A DNA stretch of 6,791 bases, taken from NCBI GenBank assembly GCA_007118195.1, contig SKSA01000299.1, positions 1 through 6,791 of the forward strand, in the 5' to 3' direction. Both the position numbers and the translations under genes were made by a program. Below, piece after piece: positions 1-5,528 of this stretch; within the stretch, counting starts at the first letter, position 1, and each line of letters starts with the position of its first letter. The notes beneath the pieces were generated by a model. It did no database searches, was not told the DNA's origin, and was given only the letters and a program-made list of their open reading frames with translations. The DNA comes from Anaerobacillus sp. Its GTDB lineage: Bacteria; Bacillota; Bacilli; Bacillales; Anaerobacillaceae.

Positions 1-81
1 GCACCTTTCGTATTCGTATCATTGAAAATTTATGAAAAAGAAGAAAAAAGACATTTTCCAACGTTTACAACTAGAATGTAA
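1..81 (+). CDS. Possible 3' end of an upstream gene (partial, unidentified)
   Basis: Frame 1 is open from the window edge through 26 codons to a TAA at 79-81, while the other two forward frames stop by base 33. The translation begins APFVFVSLKIYEKEEK and ends with a basic, Thr-rich tail. A short hydrophobic stretch followed by charged residues would suit the C-terminal end of a membrane protein, but this is too short to assign a family. Being open for 26 codons is weak evidence in AT-rich DNA, so this may be non-coding. No terminator hairpin follows directly; the repeat at 127-233 is the nearest structured element. Confidence 0.3.
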   Translation, partial: APFVFVSLKIYEKEEKRHFPTFTTRM

Positions 82-126
82 TATTCAATTTGCAATTTAT
101 TACGGTTTTAGGACATATACGAAAAC

Positions 127-233
127 AAAGTGTCAGACACCGTTAGGCACCAAATATAGACGGATAATAAATTTATACGTCCTTATTTAGTTAGTTCTGC
201 ATGGTGTCAGACACTTATGGGACAGTCCCTTTT
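127..233 (+). repeat. Dispersed palindromic repeat, copy 1 (GTGTCAGACAC family)
   Basis: This is about 107 bp with the core GTGTCAGACAC at both ends (130-140 and 204-214) and a gggacagtccc motif near the right edge (219-229). Aligned by hand to the reverse complement of 1280-1385, it matches almost end to end at roughly 85% identity. Conserved blocks include aaccgttagg-type sequence, aaatataga and ggataataaattt. Internal self-complementarity (around 151-162 against 178-188) suggests a long hairpin. It has no coding capacity. It resembles a non-autonomous MITE- or REP-like intergenic element; its mobility is inferred only from the second copy. Confidence 0.8.
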
Positions 234-387
234 CTTATAAAAAAATGATTTTTGTTATAGAAATCACATTATATTCTGATAAAATTAGTACATATATGAT
301 GACCATATAAGCTTACAATCTGTTTGGATTTTTTAGTCAACTTTTTAGGGGAGGACTGTAAGTGTCATCAAAGAGGAGGAGAATGGT
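234..387. other. Leader region of the chemoreceptor gene
   Basis: This AT-rich stretch between the repeat and the start codon must hold the promoter of the chemoreceptor gene unless the gene is read through from upstream. I see TTGTTA at 252-257 and taaaat at 280-285, but their 22-bp spacing is too wide for a good sigma-A promoter. A TAAA (280-283) followed by ccatat (303-308) only faintly recalls a sigma-D flagellar/chemotaxis promoter, and both spacing and bases fit poorly. No promoter is called. Two Shine-Dalgarno-like sequences lie at 347-354 and 374-379. Confidence 0.4.
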
Positions 388-391
388 ATGA
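362..391 (+). CDS. Possible nine-codon leader peptide (MSSKRRRMV)
   Basis: A GTG at 362-364 sits 7 bases after an AGGGGAGG ribosome-binding-type sequence (347-354). It opens nine codons that end at TGA 389-391. The peptide would be MSSKRRRMV, with three consecutive Arg codons. Its stop overlaps the chemoreceptor ATG (388-390) in the arrangement GTATGA, which is typical of translational coupling. The downstream gene has its own good AGGAGG inside this reading frame, so the micro-ORF may be accidental. No family can be assigned to something so short. Confidence 0.25.
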   Translation: MSSKRRRMV

Positions 392-1266
392 AAAATTTAT
401 TGTCTAATGAGTTTGCTCAACATATATGTCAAATTGTTAGTGAAGAAACAGGTTATCGTTTAATTTTTGTCGATCATGAAGGGTTAATTTTTGCAGGTTA
501 TGATAAAGAAAGAATCGGAGATTTTCATCCGGTAGGTAAGAAAGTTATGGATGGAATCATTGACGAAGGTGTAGTAACTCAAGGCGAATATGAAAAATTA
601 AAACTCGAAATGGGTGACGAAGCACCACGGGCAGGTATTAATTTACCGGTTATTTACAAGGGCCAGCGATTAGCTAATTTAGGTGTAGGTGGAGATCCTG
701 AAGCTATAAGGCCAATATTAGGTTTAACGAGAAGAACAATTACACTTTATCTAGAAAATAAGGAAATGCTTGATCATTTAAAAAATACGATTGAATCAAT
801 CAATGGTCACTTGCAGACAATGCTCGAAAAAACAGAAGAAGTAACGACAGGATCTAAAGAAGTAGAACGTTCTACATTTAAAACTCAAGATACGACAGAA
901 GCTTCAATTGAGAAAATGAAAAATATGGAAGGAGTTTTAAAAATTATTAAGCAGGTTAGTAGTCAAAGTAAAATACTAGGACTAAATGCAGGTATTGAAG
1001 CAGCTAGGGCTGGACAAGCAGGTTTGGGCTTTGCAGTAGTTGCAAAAGAAATTCGTAAACTAGCAACTGAAAGTGAAGATTCGGTTGCGAATGTAAGTGT
1101 AATTTTAGAGGAAATTCAAGAGATATTCCAAACGATTCAAGAGCAAGTTGAAACAAATACAGCGATTATTGAAGAGCAGACAAGCTCTATGGTAGAGATG
1201 GAACATTTAATTGGTGTTGTTGAAAAAGCGATGGCAAATTTAGTCGCTGAAACGAAAAAATCATAG
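388..1266 (+). CDS. Soluble methyl-accepting-type chemoreceptor with sugar-diacid-recognition sensor domain
   Basis: This is a 292-residue cytoplasmic chemoreceptor expected to control CheA/CheW. Residues about 5-125 resemble the putative sugar diacid recognition domain (Diacid_rec, as in CdaR), with the hallmark run [20 protein letters not shown] (83-102) followed by [11 protein letters not shown]. Residues about 126-290 form the antiparallel coiled-coil signalling domain. The hairpin tip is at about 194-227, where [15 protein letters not shown] and [13 protein letters not shown] match the CheA/CheW-binding tip. There is no signal peptide, transmembrane helix or HAMP domain, so it senses an internal cue. 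Arms of about 80 residues per side suggest a short-class receptor. Deviations from the usual tip are Gly for Ala after LNA and Gln for Glu in ARAGE. B. subtilis YfmS is a soluble receptor of similar size and a likely relative. The start is set by AGGAGG at 374-379, 8 bases before ATG. The gene stands alone between two inverted repeats. The ligand is unknown. Confidence 0.9.
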   Translation: MKNLLSNEFAQHICQIVSEETGYRLIFVDHEGLIFAGYDKERIGDFHPVGKKVMDGIIDEGVVTQGEYEKLKLEMGDEAPRAGINLPVIYKGQRLANLGVGGDPEAIRPILGLTRRTITLYLENKEMLDHLKNTIESINGHLQTMLEKTEEVTTGSKEVERSTFKTQDTTEASIEKMKNMEGVLKIIKQVSSQSKILGLNAGIEAARAGQAGLGFAVVAKEIRKLATESEDSVANVSVILEEIQEIFQTIQEQVETNTAIIEEQTSSMVEMEHLIGVVEKAMANLVAETKKS

Positions 1267-1279
1267 TCGAAATAATGTG

Positions 1280-1403
1280 AAAAGGGCTGTCCAAAAAGTG
1301 TCTGACACCAGGCAACACTTACTAAATATAGACGAAAAAATTTATTATCCATCTATATTTAATTCCTAACGGTTTCTGACACTTTATATTTGGACGCCCT
1401 TTT
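1280..1403 (-). repeat. Dispersed palindromic repeat, copy 2 (inverted relative to copy 1)
   Basis: The reverse complement of 1280-1385 matches copy 1 (127-233) at roughly 85% by hand alignment. This copy is also an imperfect palindrome over its full length. The outer arms are aaaagggctgtccaaa (1280-1295) against tttggacgccctttt (1389-1403). The middle arms are gtgtctgacacc (1298-1309) against ggtttctgacac (1371-1382). The inner arms are aaatatagacg (1324-1334) against catctatattt (1350-1360). It starts 13 bases after the chemoreceptor stop codon. There is no ORF and no clear target-site duplication at its edges. Confidence 0.85.
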
Positions 1404-1414
1404 GTTTTAATTTA
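1280..1414 (+). terminator. Probable rho-independent-like terminator formed by repeat copy 2
   Basis: The outer arms of repeat copy 2 form a stem with a gggc/gccc base and are followed directly by a T-rich run (ttttgttttaattt from 1400). Lying just downstream of the chemoreceptor stop, this is well placed to end its transcript. The loop is long (about 90 bases), but the inner arms pair as well, so the whole element could fold as one extended hairpin. Efficiency cannot be judged by eye. Confidence 0.5.
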
Positions 1415-1483
1415 AGTTCTATTTCTCTTCGATTCATCTAAACTATTAAAGGGGACTTTGTCCACGAATTTTTATTAGTTGAG

Positions 1484-1595
1484 TGAATTTCATAATTACC
1501 TAAATTGAGCCATATCAAACTATATGTAGTTGCGAGCGGTTTAACGCAACTACATATAGATACTTAATGGTGATTATATTGAATTATGAAATTCA
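1484..1595. repeat. Nested palindrome, about 112 bp, in front of the M48 protease gene
   Basis: The outer arms are a perfect 14-bp inverted repeat, tgaatttcataatt (1484-1497) against aattatgaaattca (1582-1595). The inner arms are a perfect 15-bp inverted repeat, ctatatgtagttgcg (1520-1534) against cgcaactacatatag (1545-1559), around a 10-base loop. Between them, ccat (1510-1513) can pair with atgg (1567-1570). It shares no sequence with the GTGTCAGACAC repeats. No T-run follows, so it is not a standard terminator. It could be a MITE-like element or a structured 5' leader; its right end lies 20 bases before the ribosome binding site. Confidence 0.75.
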
Positions 1596-1615
1596 TTAAG
1601 TTTTCAATGAAAATT

Positions 1616-1620
1616 GGAGG
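1616..1620 (+). promoter_or_regulatory. Ribosome binding site deciding the protease start
   Basis: GGAGG at 1616-1620, within a GGAGGGGGAGG run to 1626, sits 8 bases before the ATG at 1629. An upstream in-frame TTG at 1614 would overlap this site, so the ATG at 1629 is the preferred start and the MEGEA extension is rejected. Confidence 0.8.
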
Positions 1621-1628
1621 GGGAGGCA

Positions 1629-2885
1629 ATGAAGAAAGTATTTTTGGGTGTTATCATCATCTATGCTCTATATGCTGTAGCAATATCTACTTATTTGTTT
1701 ACGGTAGACACACCTTTACCTGAACAATATATTGGTACAGAAGCAGATCCACATACTTTTATGGATGAGGAGAAATTACTTTTATCACAAGATTTTTCTA
1801 AGTGGAGAAATGCCATTTATTTTATTCATACTCCTTTTGAATGGCTTATTTATTTGTTTGTTCTCTGTTTTGGACTTTCACAATTATTTGCCCGTTGGAC
1901 AGAGGCAAAGTTGAAGTTTCGTTTTTTGCAAACCACGATATATGTCATTTTACTATCTAGCTTTAGTTGGTTAGTTAGTTTTCCAATCAAATATTTTTCC
2001 TATTCGGTTACTAAAAAGTATGGGATATCAATACAAAATTTTGATAGCTGGATGAGGGACCAATTAATCTCGTTTTGGATAGGCGCAATTATTTTAATCA
2101 TCATTGCTTATGTGATCATGCTCTTAATTTCAAAGAGCCCGAAAAAGTGGTGGGTTTATACGTGGGTACTATCGATTCCGTTTACTTTATTTTTAATGTT
2201 TATTCAGCCAGTTGTCATTGATCCACTATATCATGATTTTTATCCAATTAAAGATAAGGAACTAGAAACGGAAATTTTAAAATTAGCTGATAAAGCGGAA
2301 ATTCCCGCAGATCGAGTTTACGAAGTAAAGATGTCAGATAAAACGAACGCGCTTAACGCTTATGTGACAGGAATTGGGAGTAATTTGCGAATTGTGTTGT
2401 GGGATACGACTTTAGAAAGACTAACAAAGGATGAAGTGTTATTTGTCATGGCACATGAAATGGGACATTATGATTTAAAACATCTTCAGCTTTTATTACT
2501 TGGTTCGATTGTAGCTTCTTTTGTTGCTTTGTATATTACTAGTAAATTGTACAATGTGACAATCAATAATCTCGGTAAACACCTCAATATAAAAAAGGCT
2601 GACTTGGCAGCCTTACCAATTATACTGTTGATTTTTTCACTACTAAGCTTTGTATCAAGTCCTTTGTCAAATGCTATCTCAAGAGCTTATGAGTATCAAT
2701 CAGACCGTTATGCCATTGAGTTAACGAATGATGCTGATGCAGCAGTTTCGACCTTTCATAAGCTGTCGGTGGAAGGGTTAGCAGATGTAAATCCACCGAC
2801 AATCGTTAAAATTTTACGTTATACGCACCCACCAATGGTTGATCGAATTACCCACATCAGACAATATAGTGAAAAATTAGAGTAA
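1629..2885 (+). CDS. M48 family (Ste24/CAAX protease-like) integral membrane zinc metalloprotease
   Basis: This is a 418-residue membrane protease of the M48A type. The catalytic motif is HEMGH at 276-280: His276 and His280 bind zinc and Glu277 is catalytic. The third ligand is Glu355 in SRAYEYQSD, followed by the conserved Asp359. The Ste24-type substrate-groove motif NAYVTG is at 243-248, and the C-terminal THPPMVDRI (399-407) is typical. I see about seven membrane spans, near 3-24, 71-88, 103-122, 146-168, 175-195, 287-308 and 328-345, as in eukaryotic Ste24. Bacteria do not prenylate proteins, so the substrate is not a CAAX protein; turnover of membrane or misfolded proteins is a reasonable guess. 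It resembles B. subtilis YhfN, from memory. It is monocistronic, behind a structured leader, and faces the radical SAM gene convergently. Confidence 0.92.
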   Translation: MKKVFLGVIIIYALYAVAISTYLFTVDTPLPEQYIGTEADPHTFMDEEKLLLSQDFSKWRNAIYFIHTPFEWLIYLFVLCFGLSQLFARWTEAKLKFRFLQTTIYVILLSSFSWLVSFPIKYFSYSVTKKYGISIQNFDSWMRDQLISFWIGAIILIIIAYVIMLLISKSPKKWWVYTWVLSIPFTLFLMFIQPVVIDPLYHDFYPIKDKELETEILKLADKAEIPADRVYEVKMSDKTNALNAYVTGIGSNLRIVLWDTTLERLTKDEVLFVMAHEMGHYDLKHLQLLLLGSIVASFVALYITSKLYNVTINNLGKHLNIKKADLAALPIILLIFSLLSFVSSPLSNAISRAYEYQSDRYAIELTNDADAAVSTFHKLSVEGLADVNPPTIVKILRYTHPPMVDRITHIRQYSEKLE

Positions 2886-2938
2886 CGAGAGTGGTGCTTG
2901 TACAAAAATGTCCACTCCAGAAGAACAAATTAGCGATT

Positions 2939-2973
2939 TGTCCATTTGTGGTGTCAGACACCACAAATGGACA
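2939..2973. repeat. Perfect palindrome, third member of the GTGTCAGACAC family, overlapping a gene end
   Basis: Two perfect 16-base arms, tgtccatttgtggtgt (2939-2954) and acaccacaaatggaca (2958-2973), surround a CAG centre. The core ggtgtcagacac and the following tggacag match the end segment of the two longer repeat copies (around 203-214 and the reverse complement of 1285-1309). It lies between convergent genes and could act as a two-way transcription stop, but neither side has a T-run. It also contains the stop codon of the minus-strand gene (2954-2956). Confidence 0.85.
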
Positions 2974-4711
2974 GTTCACTTAATACGAATGGTTCGCAAA
3001 CCTGCTGTTTCGTATTAAAGTAGGCGATTAGTAGCGAAGGCTCAAAAATCACTTCCTCTGTTTGTAAATAGTGATCTAAGTTAAAAGGAATGACCTCAAT
3101 CATCGTATGTTTATGCAAATCTTTTACTGAAAGTTGCATTTCGACAAATGCTGACGATACAAGCTCACTATTTTCGGCCACAAACTCAAGGTATTTAGCT
3201 TGTGATTGTTTCGTAAGCGTGAAGTTCCACCACGTTTTACGAGGTTTATGTTTATGATTTAAAAAGAAATCATAAATCATTAATCCTTTAATGATCTCGA
3301 TATTTCTCGTTGAACGAGTGTTTAAAAATTGTTCAAGTCTTAAAAATAAATCTTCGAGCTGGTGACCAATTTTTGACCAACCTTGCTCGTCCCAAAAATC
3401 ACCGAATTGCTGGAAAAAGTCGAACGCTGTTTCGAATTCATTTTTAATTAAAAATTCAATGGTCGTATCCATACGATGTGCGTTCCAATATTTTTCTAAT
3501 ATATCTTCAACACGCTTAATACGAATGATCTCTGCAAAAGATAGCACATTATTTCCTAAAATTTCGTACGGTGAATGGTCCATATAAATGTACCCATATT
3601 GTTCCGCTTGATTTCGTAACCCTGTTCCACGTAACATTTTTAAGAAGCCTAATTGTAGTTCTTCAGGTCGCATTTCAAATACATCATTAAATGTTTTTCT
3701 AAAGGAATCGTAATTTTCTTCAGGAAGCCCTGCAATCAAGTCGAGGTGTTGGTCAATTTTTCCACCTTCTTTAACCATCGTTACTGTTCTTGATAGCTTT
3801 TCAAAGTTTTGCTTGCGCTTGACTAATTCATTAGTTGCGTCATTCGTTGACTGAATCCCAATTTCAAACCGGAAGATTCCTGGAGGGGCGTGAGTGTTTA
3901 GAAACTCTAACACCTCAGGACGCATAATGTCTGCGGTAATTTCAAATTGAAACACACAACCTTGGTGATGATCAATTAAGAACTGGAAAATTTCTAGCGC
4001 ATAGTCACGTTTAATGTTAAATGTACGGTCGATGAACTTAATTAACTTTGCACCATTATTAATGAGATATAGTAAATCTTGCTTTACACGCTCAATCTCA
4101 AAGTACCGAACACCAACTTCAATCGATGATAAGCAAAACTGACAACTAAACGGACAGCCTCGGCTTGTCTCAAAATAAACAATTCGTTTGCTTAAATCGT
4201 CTTTATCTTCAAGAAAACGGTATGCGGTAGGAATTGTATCCAGCTTCATATTCGGTCTTGGAGGATTGACAACTATTTCGCCTTCTTTTCGATAACTCAT
4301 GCCAAACACGAGGTGATATTTTTGTGCTCCTGTAATTTCATCTAATAAATGCTTAAACGTTTCTTCACCTTCATTAGAGACGATAAAATCAACCTCGGGA
4401 ATGCGCTCCATCCAATAGGGAACATCAAAAGAAATTTCAGGTCCACCTAAAATAATTTTTAAAGAAGGTTTTACTTTTTTGAGCATTTTTACAATTTCAA
4501 TTGTTTTTTCAATGTTCCAAATGTAGCAGCTAAAGCCAATTACATCTGGATTTTTGTCATATAGGTCTGAAACAATATTTAAATTAGGATCTTTAATTGT
4601 ATACTCTTTAATTTCTGCATCATATTCAGGGGCGGTATATGCTTTTAATAGGCGTAGTGAAAGCGCAGTGTGAATAAATTTTGCATTTAACGTAGTTAGT
4701 ACTATTTTCAA
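2954..4711 (-). CDS. B12-binding-domain radical SAM protein with DUF4080-like C-terminus
   Basis: This is a 585-residue protein. Residues about 1-135 are a B12-binding Rossmann-type domain, with the marker ILGGPEISFDVPYW (87-100) and VSNEGEETFKHLL (111-123). Residues about 175-390 are the radical SAM barrel, with the cluster motif C186-x3-C190-x2-C193 (RGCPFSCQFC). Further barrel elements are IKFIDRTFN, FRFEIGIQS and HLDLIAGLPEE. The remainder, about 400-575, is rich in aromatics and matches the general character of DUF4080. The family's reaction is not known to me; a cobalamin-assisted methyl transfer or rearrangement is only an inference. The start is TTG at 4711, preceded by GAGGGA (4718-4723 on the plus strand); no in-frame ATG upstream fits better. 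The last residues, SICGV, and the TGA stop come from the palindrome at 2939-2973. It is monocistronic, convergent with the protease gene. Confidence 0.9.
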   Translation of the reverse strand: MKIVLTTLNAKFIHTALSLRLLKAYTAPEYDAEIKEYTIKDPNLNIVSDLYDKNPDVIGFSCYIWNIEKTIEIVKMLKKVKPSLKIILGGPEISFDVPYWMERIPEVDFIVSNEGEETFKHLLDEITGAQKYHLVFGMSYRKEGEIVVNPPRPNMKLDTIPTAYRFLEDKDDLSKRIVYFETSRGCPFSCQFCLSSIEVGVRYFEIERVKQDLLYLINNGAKLIKFIDRTFNIKRDYALEIFQFLIDHHQGCVFQFEITADIMRPEVLEFLNTHAPPGIFRFEIGIQSTNDATNELVKRKQNFEKLSRTVTMVKEGGKIDQHLDLIAGLPEENYDSFRKTFNDVFEMRPEELQLGFLKMLRGTGLRNQAEQYGYIYMDHSPYEILGNNVLSFAEIIRIKRVEDILEKYWNAHRMDTTIEFLIKNEFETAFDFFQQFGDFWDEQGWSKIGHQLEDLFLRLEQFLNTRSTRNIEIIKGLMIYDFFLNHKHKPRKTWWNFTLTKQSQAKYLEFVAENSELVSSAFVEMQLSVKDLHKHTMIEVIPFNLDHYLQTEEVIFEPSLLIAYFNTKQQVCEPFVLSELSICGV

Positions 4712-4717
4712 AGGTAA

Positions 4718-4723
4718 TCCCTC
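4718..4723 (-). promoter_or_regulatory. Ribosome binding site supporting a TTG start
   Basis: GAGGGA on the minus strand lies 6 bases before TTG at 4711. The protein's conserved N-terminus (MKIVLTTLNAKFIHTALSLR) begins exactly there. A nearby ATG at 4730 is out of frame and stops after two codons. Confidence 0.7.
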
Positions 4724-4860
4724 AATTCATCTTTAATTAACACTATCGTATTTTATCATAAATTGATTTTATAGTGACGTTTTAAAACTAGTATTGCCAA
4801 CATCTTAACATTAAGTGGAAGGTATTAACAAAAAAACTGTAATTGATAACCAATTCGTAC

Positions 4861-4866
4861 TATAAT
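4861..4866 (+). promoter_or_regulatory. Probable sigma-A -10 box for the small membrane protein/YbjQ pair
   Basis: A perfect TATAAT lies 18 bases before the AAGGAGA ribosome binding site (4884-4890), with a purine-rich start-site region. The -35 is poor: TTGATA at 4843-4848 is only 12 bases away, and the correctly spaced hexamer (4838-4843) matches badly. It may depend on an activator or use a near-consensus -10 alone. CGTA at 4856-4859 suggested an ECF-type promoter, but no matching -35 was seen. Confidence 0.45.
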
Positions 4867-4898
4867 AGAGGTTGGAATAAGAAAAGGAGATCACTTTA

Positions 4899-5102
4899 AT
4901 GTTTAATTTAAAATCAATTACTTTAATCGTAACCGTCCTATTGCAAATTGTCGCGATTATTTATTTTTTCATTGATTTTGTCACTGCTGTTTATTTATTC
5001 GCTTTTCACATTTTAGGTTGGGTGATCGTTTTTGTATTATTAATCAAGGAAAGAATAAAAGAAAAAAGAGAGGAAGATGATGATGATTATAGCAACTACT
5101 GA
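4899..5102 (+). CDS. Small two-span membrane protein, function unknown
   Basis: This 67-residue protein has two hydrophobic segments at about 7-25 and 28-49, a basic stretch KERIKEKR (50-57) and an acidic tail EEDDDDYSNY. The basic stretch after the second span suggests both ends lie in the cytoplasm, by the positive-inside rule. AAGGAGA at 4884-4890 sits 8 bases before the ATG. Its 3' end overlaps the start of the YbjQ gene by 20 bases if that gene begins at 5083, so the two are very likely co-transcribed and translationally coupled. I do not recognise a named family. A role tied to the YbjQ partner, such as membrane docking, is inferred from the overlap only. Confidence 0.75.
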   Translation: MFNLKSITLIVTVLLQIVAIIYFFIDFVTAVYLFAFHILGWVIVFVLLIKERIKEKREEDDDDYSNY

Positions 5103-5397
5103 AGCAGTTCCAGGTAAAAAAGTTGTAGCGTACAAAGGATTTGTAAAAGGAAGTACGATCCAAGCAAAAAATATTGGAAGCGATATTTTAGCTGGACTAA
5201 AAAACATTGTTGGTGGAGAAATTAAAGAGTATTCCGATATGATGGAGAAAGCGAGAAAAACAGCCATTGCTAGAATGGTAAAAGAAGCTGAAGGAATGGG
5301 TGCTAATGCGATTGTAGGTGTCCGTTTACAAACTTCTGGTGTTATGAACAGTGCTTCTGAAATCGTTGCATACGGTACTGCTGTCGTTGTTGAGTAG
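5083..5397 (+). CDS. YbjQ/UPF0145 family protein (heavy-metal-binding-type domain)
   Basis: This is a 104-residue cytoplasmic protein of the YbjQ family (UPF0145). The conserved N-terminus MIIATTEAVPGKKVV is followed by GFVKGSTIQAKNIGSDILAG. The centre, GGEIKEYSDMMEKARKTAI, is a family hallmark, and ANAIVGVRLQTS and AYGTAVVVE form the C-terminal strands. Family members are known to form pentamers; the biochemical role is not established, and the 'heavy-metal-binding' label is tentative. Three consecutive in-frame ATGs lie at 5077, 5080 and 5083. The third is preferred because AGGA (5071-5074) is 8 bases upstream and the family normally begins MIIATT. It overlaps the upstream small membrane protein gene, which supports a two-gene operon. 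Confidence 0.88.
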   Translation: MIIATTEAVPGKKVVAYKGFVKGSTIQAKNIGSDILAGLKNIVGGEIKEYSDMMEKARKTAIARMVKEAEGMGANAIVGVRLQTSGVMNSASEIVAYGTAVVVE

Positions 5398-5438
5398 TTT
5401 ATTTGTAGTTAAAATCAAAAAATCAAAGCATAAACTGT

Positions 5439-5476
5439 AAAAACCGTGCATCAAAAGGCGTTATTGCTGCACGGTT
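5439..5476 (-). terminator. Hairpin terminator of the GNAT gene, possibly shared by the YbjQ gene
   Basis: The perfect 9-bp arms aaccgtgca (5442-5450) and tgcacggtt (5468-5476) enclose a 17-base loop. Read on the minus strand, the stem is followed by TTTTT (plus-strand As at 5439-5443), giving a standard intrinsic terminator about 50 bases after the acetyltransferase stop. On the plus strand no T-run follows, so any effect on the YbjQ transcript would be weaker. Confidence 0.6.
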
Positions 5477-5528
5477 ACTCCATAATAAAAGAAGACACTC
5501 CAAAAAAGAACGATTGCGTGTAAGAAAA

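Larger units (their letters stand above)
1404..1628. other. Non-coding region upstream of the membrane protease gene
   Basis: I see no convincing gene here. The region holds a small ggac/gtcc inverted motif at 1453-1463, which faintly resembles the edges of the dispersed repeat, then the nested palindrome at 1484-1595 and the ribosome binding site. TATATT at 1575-1580 could be a -10 box for the protease gene, but no acceptable -35 lies 16-18 bases upstream, so no promoter is called. Confidence 0.5.

Noticed and set aside
127..233. CRISPR or phage attachment site explanation for the repeated GTGTCAGACAC motif
   Set aside because: The spacing is irregular, copies are inverted, there are no uniform spacers, and no cas, integrase or phage gene is present.
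1137..1352. 71-codon minus-strand reading frame across the chemoreceptor 3' end and repeat copy 2
   Set aside because: It lies antisense to a clear gene, has no family signal or ribosome binding site, and half of it is repeat sequence.
1447..1463. aaaggggactttgtcc, resembling the edge of the GTGTCAGACAC repeat
   Set aside because: Only about a dozen bases resemble the edge of copy 1 and the core motif is missing, so chance cannot be excluded.
1732..1914. 60-codon plus-strand frame inside the protease gene
   Set aside because: It is an out-of-frame shadow of the membrane-span-rich M48 gene; its hydrophobicity comes from T-rich codons.
2889..2917. gagtgg/ccactc hairpin after the protease stop codon as its terminator
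   Set aside because: The stem is only 6 bp, the loop is 17 bases and no T-run follows.
4741..4776. cactat/atagtg inverted repeat upstream of the radical SAM gene as an operator
   Set aside because: The arms are only 6 bp and 24 bases apart in AT-rich DNA; no regulator or clear promoter is linked to it.
5040..5267. 75-codon minus-strand frame across the small membrane protein/YbjQ overlap
   Set aside because: It is antisense to two supported genes and has no ribosome binding site or recognised motif.
5490..5515. agacactccaaaaaag as another copy of the dispersed repeat
   Set aside because: It shares only short pieces with the repeat ends and lacks the GTGTCAGACAC core.
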